From: Zhihengliuella sp. | GTDB lineage: Bacteria > Actinomycetota > Actinomycetes > Actinomycetales > Micrococcaceae | Reading direction: 5' to 3' | NCBI RefSeq assembly: GCF_031178195.1 | Contig: NZ_JAPSJL010000009.1 | Location: 91,955 to 155,954 of the forward strand | DNA: 64,000 nt | In this document: positions 59,694 through 64,000 of the stretch, one piece after another | Layout of the letters: every line of letters begins with the position of its first letter | Numbering within the stretch: position 1 is the first letter of the stretch | Notes under the pieces: generated by a model | Databases searched by the model: none | Told to the model about the DNA's origin: nothing | What the model saw: the letters and a program-made list of their open reading frames with translations, nothing else | Made by a program: the position numbers and the translations under genes

Positions 59694-60485
59694 ATGACGA
59701 GCACACCCCCACAGGCCAGCGTGACCGCAACCGGAGCAGACATCCTGCGCGCCGACGGGCGGACCAACGACCAACTCCGACCGATCACCATCACCCGCGG
59801 CTGGTCGAGCCAGGCCGAGGGCTCGGCTCTGATCGAGTTCGGCAACACCCGAGTGCTGTGCACCGCCTCCTTCACCGAGGGCGTGCCGCGGTGGCTGAAG
59901 GGCGAGGGCAAGGGCTGGGTCACGGCCGAGTACGCCATGCTGCCCCGCGCGACCAATACCCGTAGCTCGCGCGAGTCAGTCAAGGGCAAGATCGGCGGCC
60001 GCACGCACGAGATCTCCCGGCTCATCGGCCGGTCCCTGCGGGCGATCATCGACACCAAAGCGCTGGGCGAGAACACGATCGTCCTCGACTGCGATGTGCT
60101 CCAGGCCGACGGGGGGACGCGAACCGCGGCGATCACGGGGGCCTTCGTCGCACTGGCCGAATCGATCCGCTGGGCCCGGCAGCAGGGGCTCGTCCACAGG
60201 AATGCCAAGGTCCTCACGGACACCATCTCTGCGGTGTCGGTCGGCATCATCGACGGCCTGCCGATGCTGGATCTGCCCTACGTCGAGGACGTGCGCGCTG
60301 AGACCGACATGAACGTGGTGGTGACCGGGTCAGGGGACTTCGTCGAGGTCCAGGGCACTGCCGAGGGCGCCCCGTTCAAGCGCGAGGAGTTGGACGCCCT
60401 CCTGGATCTGGCCCTGGCCGGCACAGCCGAGCTCTCCCGGATCCAGCGTGAGGCCCTCGGGGTCGAGGGCGGGGAGAGCCTGTGA
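59694..60485 (+). CDS. rph: Ribonuclease PH
   Basis: 263 residues. RNase PH fold with [51 protein letters not shown] and [18 protein letters not shown] (catalytic/phosphate residues). It trims tRNA 3' ends by phosphorolysis. The gene overlaps rdgB by four bases (GTGA). Confidence 0.96.
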   Translation: MTSTPPQASVTATGADILRADGRTNDQLRPITITRGWSSQAEGSALIEFGNTRVLCTASFTEGVPRWLKGEGKGWVTAEYAMLPRATNTRSSRESVKGKIGGRTHEISRLIGRSLRAIIDTKALGENTIVLDCDVLQADGGTRTAAITGAFVALAESIRWARQQGLVHRNAKVLTDTISAVSVGIIDGLPMLDLPYVEDVRAETDMNVVVTGSGDFVEVQGTAEGAPFKREELDALLDLALAGTAELSRIQREALGVEGGESL

Positions 60486-61108
60486 GCGGGCCAGCCCCCC
60501 GACTGGTCCTCGCCACGCACAACCAGGGCAAGGTCCGCGAGCTGCGCGAACTGCTGCGCGGACAGGTCCCCGGCCTGGACGTGGACACCCAGGTCGTCGA
60601 CGCCGGCGCCGTGGACGCCCCCGACGTCGCCGAGACCGGGCTGACCTTCGCGGAGAACTCCCTGCTCAAGGCGCGCGCCGTCGCCGAGGCCACCGGCTTG
60701 CTGGCCATCGCCGACGACTCGGGGCTGGCTGTGGAGGTGCTTCATGGCGCCCCCGGGATCTTCTCCGCCCGTTGGGCCGGCCGGCACGGTGACGATCAGG
60801 CCAATCTGGACTTGCTCCTGGCGCAGCTGCAGGACATCCCCGACGAGCACCGCGGAGCGGCGTTCGTGTGCGCCGCGGCACTGGCGGCGCCGCACGGCGA
60901 CGCAACGGTGCGGGAGGGGCGACTCGAGGGTCGGCTGCTGCGCGAACCGCGGGGGGCCGGCGGTTTCGGCTACGACCCCGTGCTGCTTCCCGTGGGCGAG
61001 ACCCGCAGCTGCGCCGAGCTGAGTCCGGCGGAGAAGAATGCGATCAGCCACCGCGGTCAGGCCTTCAGGGCGCTGCTGCCGGAGATCACCGCCGCACTGG
61101 CGGGCTGA
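60482..61108 (+). CDS. rdgB: dITP/XTP pyrophosphatase (RdgB/HAM1)
   Basis: 208 residues. [17 protein letters not shown] (substrate loop), [11 protein letters not shown] (metal-binding Asp pair), FGYDPVLLP and [10 protein letters not shown] are all present. It removes inosine and xanthosine triphosphates from the nucleotide pool. GTG 60482 overlaps the rph stop. A perfect 10-bp hairpin follows. Confidence 0.95.
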   Translation: MSGPAPRLVLATHNQGKVRELRELLRGQVPGLDVDTQVVDAGAVDAPDVAETGLTFAENSLLKARAVAEATGLLAIADDSGLAVEVLHGAPGIFSARWAGRHGDDQANLDLLLAQLQDIPDEHRGAAFVCAAALAAPHGDATVREGRLEGRLLREPRGAGGFGYDPVLLPVGETRSCAELSPAEKNAISHRGQAFRALLPEITAALAG

Positions 61109-61115
61109 CCCGCCC

Positions 61116-61139
61116 CTCCACCGGCGAGGGCCGGTGGAG
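61116..61139 (+). terminator. Hairpin terminator after rdgB
   Basis: CTCCACCGGC and GCCGGTGGAG pair perfectly around GAGG, eight bases after the stop; no U-tract. Confidence 0.65.
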
Positions 61140-61167
61140 CCCCGACGATTGGATCCATGTGAATGCG

Positions 61168-61830
61168 ATGACGACAACCGCGCCCGCTTCCGGCGGATGG
61201 CTCAGCGGCCTCGCCGACTGGGCTGTCGGCCTGATGGAGACGATCGGAGCGCCAGGCGCGGCCCTCGCCATCGCCCTGGAGAACCTGCTCCCTCCGCTGC
61301 CCAGCGAACTGATCCTGCCCATGGCCGGGTTCGCGGCGAGCCGCGGCTCCTTCACCATCGCGGAGGCCTTGATCTGGACGACCCTCGGGTCCGTCGTCGG
61401 CGCGTACCTGCTGTACTGGATCGGACGGGCGCTCGGCAGAGACCGCACCCGCCGCCTCTTCGGTAGACTTCCACTGGTCTCCCCGGAGGACGTCGACCGG
61501 GTCGAGGCGTGGTTCGACCGGCACGGGAGCAAAGCCGTGTTCTTCGGCCGCATGGTACCCGTCTTCCGGTCGGTGATCTCGATCCCCGCTGGAGTGACCG
61601 CTATGCCGCAGAGCCGGTTCCTGACCCTGACCTTCGCCGGCAGCGCCATCTGGAACACGATCTTCGTCCTCGCCGGGTACTTCCTCGGCGAACAGTGGCA
61701 CGTGGTGGAGCAGTACGCTGGCATCTTCCAGAAGCTCGTCGTCGCCGCGATCGTCGTCGCGGTGGCCATCTGGCTGCTCAAGCGGATCCGTGCGCGCCGA
61801 GCCTCCCGAGACCAGAACCCCGCCGCCTGA
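61168..61830 (+). CDS. DedA family membrane protein
   Basis: 220 residues. Hallmarks ENLLPPLPSELILPMAGFAA (acidic re-entrant loop) and FFGRMVPVFRSVISIPAGVT (Arg-containing loop), with a C-terminal membrane helix and a basic end. DedA proteins flip phospholipids or undecaprenyl phosphate and support envelope homeostasis. ATG 61168 is adopted; GTG 61159 three codons earlier is equally possible. Confidence 0.85.
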   Translation: MTTTAPASGGWLSGLADWAVGLMETIGAPGAALAIALENLLPPLPSELILPMAGFAASRGSFTIAEALIWTTLGSVVGAYLLYWIGRALGRDRTRRLFGRLPLVSPEDVDRVEAWFDRHGSKAVFFGRMVPVFRSVISIPAGVTAMPQSRFLTLTFAGSAIWNTIFVLAGYFLGEQWHVVEQYAGIFQKLVVAAIVVAVAIWLLKRIRARRASRDQNPAA

Positions 61831-61846
61831 GCACCGACTGCGAGCC

Positions 61847-62896
61847 ATGACTTACGACTTCACCGCCATCGACTTCGAGACCGCCAACGGCTTCCGTGGA
61901 TCGGCCTGCTCCGTGGGCGCCGTCAGAGTCCGGAACGGCCGCATCGTCGAGGAGCAGCTGTGGCTGATGCGGCCGCCGGCCGGCTACGACCATTTCGACC
62001 CACGAAATGTCCAGATCCACGGCATCACCCCGGAGCGGGTGGCTTCGGCGCCCCGCTTCCGCGAGGTCTTCGGAGCCCTGAATGATTTCATCAACGGGGA
62101 CCTCGTCGTCGCGCACAACGCGGCGTTCGACCTGGGCGTCATCCGCTCCGCCCTCGAGGTCTCGGAGCTGTCCGGGCCCGCGTTCGAGCACGCCTGCACC
62201 GTCATCCTCTCTCGACGCAGCTACCGGTTGGCGTCGTACTCGCTGCCCTTCGTCGCCGAGGCCGCCGGGGTGCCGCTGATGAACCACCATGATGCGCTGG
62301 AGGACGCGCGCGCCTGCGCCGGAATCATGATCGACGTCGGACGGATCCACGGCGCCGCCGCCCCGCGGGAGCTGAGCGCAACGGTCGGAGCCGCCTTCAG
62401 CACGGCTCCGGCCTACGCCGTGGGCGACGAGCTCTCCCGTGCCACCCGGGACGCCCGCAACTGGAGGGCCAGCGGCGCGCCCATCCCGAAGCAGCCGGAC
62501 TGGGCCGTGTGGCCGCAGGAGGGCCCGAACCCGGATCCCGATCCAAGGGCTGATGCCTCACATCCGCTGTACGGCCAGACTGTCGTCTTCACCGGCAATC
62601 TCGGGATCAGCCGCCCGGAGGCGAAGCAGCGGGCGGCCGGCTGCGGAGCGCAGACGGCCAGCCGTGTCACGCGCAGCACCAGCATGCTGGTCGTCGGCGA
62701 CGGATTCGTCGCCACGGACCTCCGGTCGGGCCGTCTGACCTCGAAGGCCCGGCAGGTCCTGCGCTATCGGGAGGCCGGGCAGGAGGTCGAGATCGTCTCG
62801 GAGGGGGAGTTCCTCCAGATGGTCGGCGGAGGCTGGTCCGAGGGGACGCGCGCCGCCCGCTCCGGAAGCGCGGCATTCGGCGACGCCGCCTCCTGA
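61847..62896 (+). CDS. DnaQ-like 3'-5' exonuclease fused to a BRCT domain
   Basis: 349 residues. DEDDh exonuclease (1-165): TAIDFETANG (Asp9, Glu11), VVAHNAAFDLGVIR and HHDALEDARACAGIM. After a linker with Pro/Asp, a BRCT domain starts near 241 (YGQTVVFTGNLGISRPEAKQ) and runs to about 325, resembling the BRCT of NAD-dependent DNA ligase. A repair or proofreading nuclease recruited through BRCT is likely; no polymerase domain is present. ATG 61847 begins at the first catalytic strand. Confidence 0.85.
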   Translation: MTYDFTAIDFETANGFRGSACSVGAVRVRNGRIVEEQLWLMRPPAGYDHFDPRNVQIHGITPERVASAPRFREVFGALNDFINGDLVVAHNAAFDLGVIRSALEVSELSGPAFEHACTVILSRRSYRLASYSLPFVAEAAGVPLMNHHDALEDARACAGIMIDVGRIHGAAAPRELSATVGAAFSTAPAYAVGDELSRATRDARNWRASGAPIPKQPDWAVWPQEGPNPDPDPRADASHPLYGQTVVFTGNLGISRPEAKQRAAGCGAQTASRVTRSTSMLVVGDGFVATDLRSGRLTSKARQVLRYREAGQEVEIVSEGEFLQMVGGGWSEGTRAARSGSAAFGDAAS

Positions 62897-62960
62897 ACGC
62901 GGTACTCCTCCGCAGTCGCCAGCATCGGCGAGGCCGCCGGGCGCGGTCCGGAGACCTGGG

Positions 62961-63818
62961 TCAGGCCGGAAGGACGAGCATCCGCCAGCGGCGAGCCGTC
63001 TCCACGGCCAGAGAGGAGCCCCGCCGGTCGCGCCACGTCCCCGGAAGTGCCGCAGTACCGTGGGCTGCGCCGGCGAGGGCCAGCGACAGAAGCAGAACCC
63101 CCGGGTCCTCCGCAGCCGTCCCGGCCAACAGTCGATCGGCGGCCCCTTCCGGCCCGGCCGCCGTAACCACGGCCCCGAGCGCGGGGCCGAGACCGGGGAC
63201 GTCGCGGTGCGCCGCGTGGAGTTGTGCGAGCACGGCCCGCGCGTCCTGGGCCGAGACCAGCTGCCGCACCGCGGCCGCAGTCGTCGCGGCCGGTTCGAAG
63301 AGACTGCGCTGCGAGATCAGTGCGGCGGCGTCCGTCCCCAGATGCCGTGCGGTGGCATCGGCGGTCTGCGGAAGGAGTCCTGGCACGGCAGCGCAGAGGA
63401 GAGCCGCGGCGGAGTCGGTCCCGGACGAATTGGGGCGGGACGTGCTGCCCATCTCCACCCGATCCAGGGCTGTGGCCACCGCTCCGGGGGCACGTGTCAG
63501 CCGGTGCCCTGGACCTCGCACGACGTCGTCGTCGATCCAGCGGTCCAGCGGTTCCGGCGCGCCGGCGGGGAAGGCACCGGTCGTGCGGCGGTGCCAGCGC
63601 AGGGCCGCCAGCCACATGCATGCGGCCTCGTCCGAGCCCACGCCCTGATTCGCCCATTCGAGCGCCTCGAGCAGCCCGTCCGCGATGTAGAGCTGGAGGA
63701 GATGCAGGCCGTCCAGTTCGTCCGGGGCGGAGACCAACCCGGGAGCGGCCCAGAACGCGGTGGCACGGTCGAGGAACACGTCGACGGAGAGGGGCGGGGG
63801 TGTCGTTGGAAGGCTCAC
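62961..63818 (-). CDS. Degenerate ADP-ribosylglycohydrolase-family homologue (probable pseudoenzyme)
   Basis: 285 residues. YIADGLLEALEWANQGV, ACMWLAALRWHRRTTG and RWID match the DraG-type family seen in Arthrobacter relatives. The C-terminal ALAGAAHGTAALPGTW matches the end of the family core. All three metal-binding motifs are gone: the N-terminal GDALG segment is absent, the DDT position reads LDGLHLL (36-42), and the GDSDS position reads AEDPG (236-240). It is therefore unlikely to hydrolyse ADP-ribose linkages. GTG 63818 lies six bases after GACAAT; GTG 63833 is an alternative. Family assignment is from memory of homologues. Confidence 0.6.
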   Translation of the reverse strand: MSLPTTPPPLSVDVFLDRATAFWAAPGLVSAPDELDGLHLLQLYIADGLLEALEWANQGVGSDEAACMWLAALRWHRRTTGAFPAGAPEPLDRWIDDDVVRGPGHRLTRAPGAVATALDRVEMGSTSRPNSSGTDSAAALLCAAVPGLLPQTADATARHLGTDAAALISQRSLFEPAATTAAAVRQLVSAQDARAVLAQLHAAHRDVPGLGPALGAVVTAAGPEGAADRLLAGTAAEDPGVLLLSLALAGAAHGTAALPGTWRDRRGSSLAVETARRWRMLVLPA

Positions 63819-63824
63819 TCCTCC

Positions 63825-63830
63825 ATTGTC
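63825..63830 (-). promoter_or_regulatory. Possible -10 box of the ADP-ribosylglycohydrolase-like gene
   Basis: GACAAT on the minus strand, six bases before GTG 63818; first base departs from consensus. Confidence 0.3.
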
Positions 63831-63873
63831 CACGTCGGCAGGTGTCCGTGCGCCAACGTATCGGCGTCGCGTC

Positions 63874-64000
63874 CTAGGTGTTCTGTCCTTGGAGGTTGGG
63901 TACGCGGTCTGCCGGTGAGGCGCCTGCGAGTGCGGTGTGGCCGCGGTGGTGATTGTAGTGGTGTAGCCAGTCCTGGAAGGCGGCGACGCGTTCGGCTTCG
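63874..64000 (-). mobile_element. 3' end of an IS481/IS3-type transposase gene, cut by window
   Basis: 41 codons plus a TAG stop. The sequence DWLHHYNHHRGHTALAG, then PADRV and a short tail, is the C-terminal end of a DDE integrase-core transposase. The 5' part lies beyond the right edge, so neither inverted repeats nor target duplication can be judged. The insertion sits about 45 bases from the promoter of the ADP-ribosylglycohydrolase-like gene. Confidence 0.75.

Overview
The window is a continuous stretch of a high-GC actinobacterial chromosome. Gene content and order point to a member of the Micrococcaceae (Arthrobacter/Micrococcus/Kocuria-like); that placement is inference. Supporting signs are GTG and TTG starts, a fused Kgd-type 2-oxoglutarate dehydrogenase, NucS mismatch repair, and the order argS-lysA-hom-thrC-thrB-rho-prfA-prmC-sua5-wecA-atp operon followed by a DUF2550 gene, which is the actinobacterial core order known from Mycobacterium tuberculosis (about Rv1292-Rv1312). 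Coding density is very high and long antisense open frames are shadows.

Layout. 1-4839 (minus): 3'-truncated kgd and two overlapping alpha/beta hydrolases. 5022-7715: two tandem CNNM/CorC-type membrane proteins. 7726-11254: a zinc uptake module (Zur-like box, znuA-znuC-znuB, convergent zur). 11369-12492: an MBL hydrolase and a HIT protein, convergent with hrpA (12529-16566). 16843-19825: a three-gene ABC importer of unknown ligand with a CRP-type palindrome over its promoter and three stem-loops after its first gene. 19939-20011: tRNA-Arg(CCG) facing away from argS. 20175-26727: argS, lysA, hom, thrC, thrB. 27008-33579: rho with a large disordered insertion, prfA, prmC, a Sua5-type gene, wecA. 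33698-41973: the ATP synthase operon (I, Z-like, B, E, F, H, A, G, D, C) and DUF2550. 42066-44638 (minus): csp, nagA, nucS. 44704-50423: a zinc-binding small protein, a large membrane protein, a YbbN-like thioredoxin/TPR protein and an ABC exporter. 50448-52613: DUF3039 and a superfamily 2 helicase. 52721-56448 (minus): pncB and a DUF222/HNH protein rich in microsatellites. 56713-62896: clpS, DUF2017, murI, an MBL enzyme of the Rv1339 type, rph, rdgB, dedA and an exonuclease-BRCT protein. 62961-64000 (minus): a degenerate ADP-ribosylglycohydrolase homologue and the 3' end of a transposase.

How it works together. Most of the window is housekeeping: aspartate-family amino acids (lysA, hom, thrC, thrB), translation (argS, tRNA-Arg, prfA, prmC, sua5), transcription termination (rho), ATP synthesis, RNA turnover (rph, hrpA), nucleotide-pool and mismatch sanitation (rdgB, nucS), zinc homeostasis and cell-envelope precursors (wecA, murI). 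Accessory elements are limited to the DUF222/HNH gene and the transposase fragment at the right edge.

The strongest non-gene signals are (i) a recurring TAnnnT box 5-8 bases before ATG/GTG at about a dozen genes, which predicts widespread leaderless mRNAs and decides several start codons; (ii) long perfect stem-loops without U-tracts, some inside operons; (iii) a scaffold-preserving but metal-site-less ADP-ribosylglycohydrolase homologue; and (iv) in-frame microsatellites in the HNH gene. I did not find a CRISPR array, prophage, toxin-antitoxin pair or a clearly new defence system.
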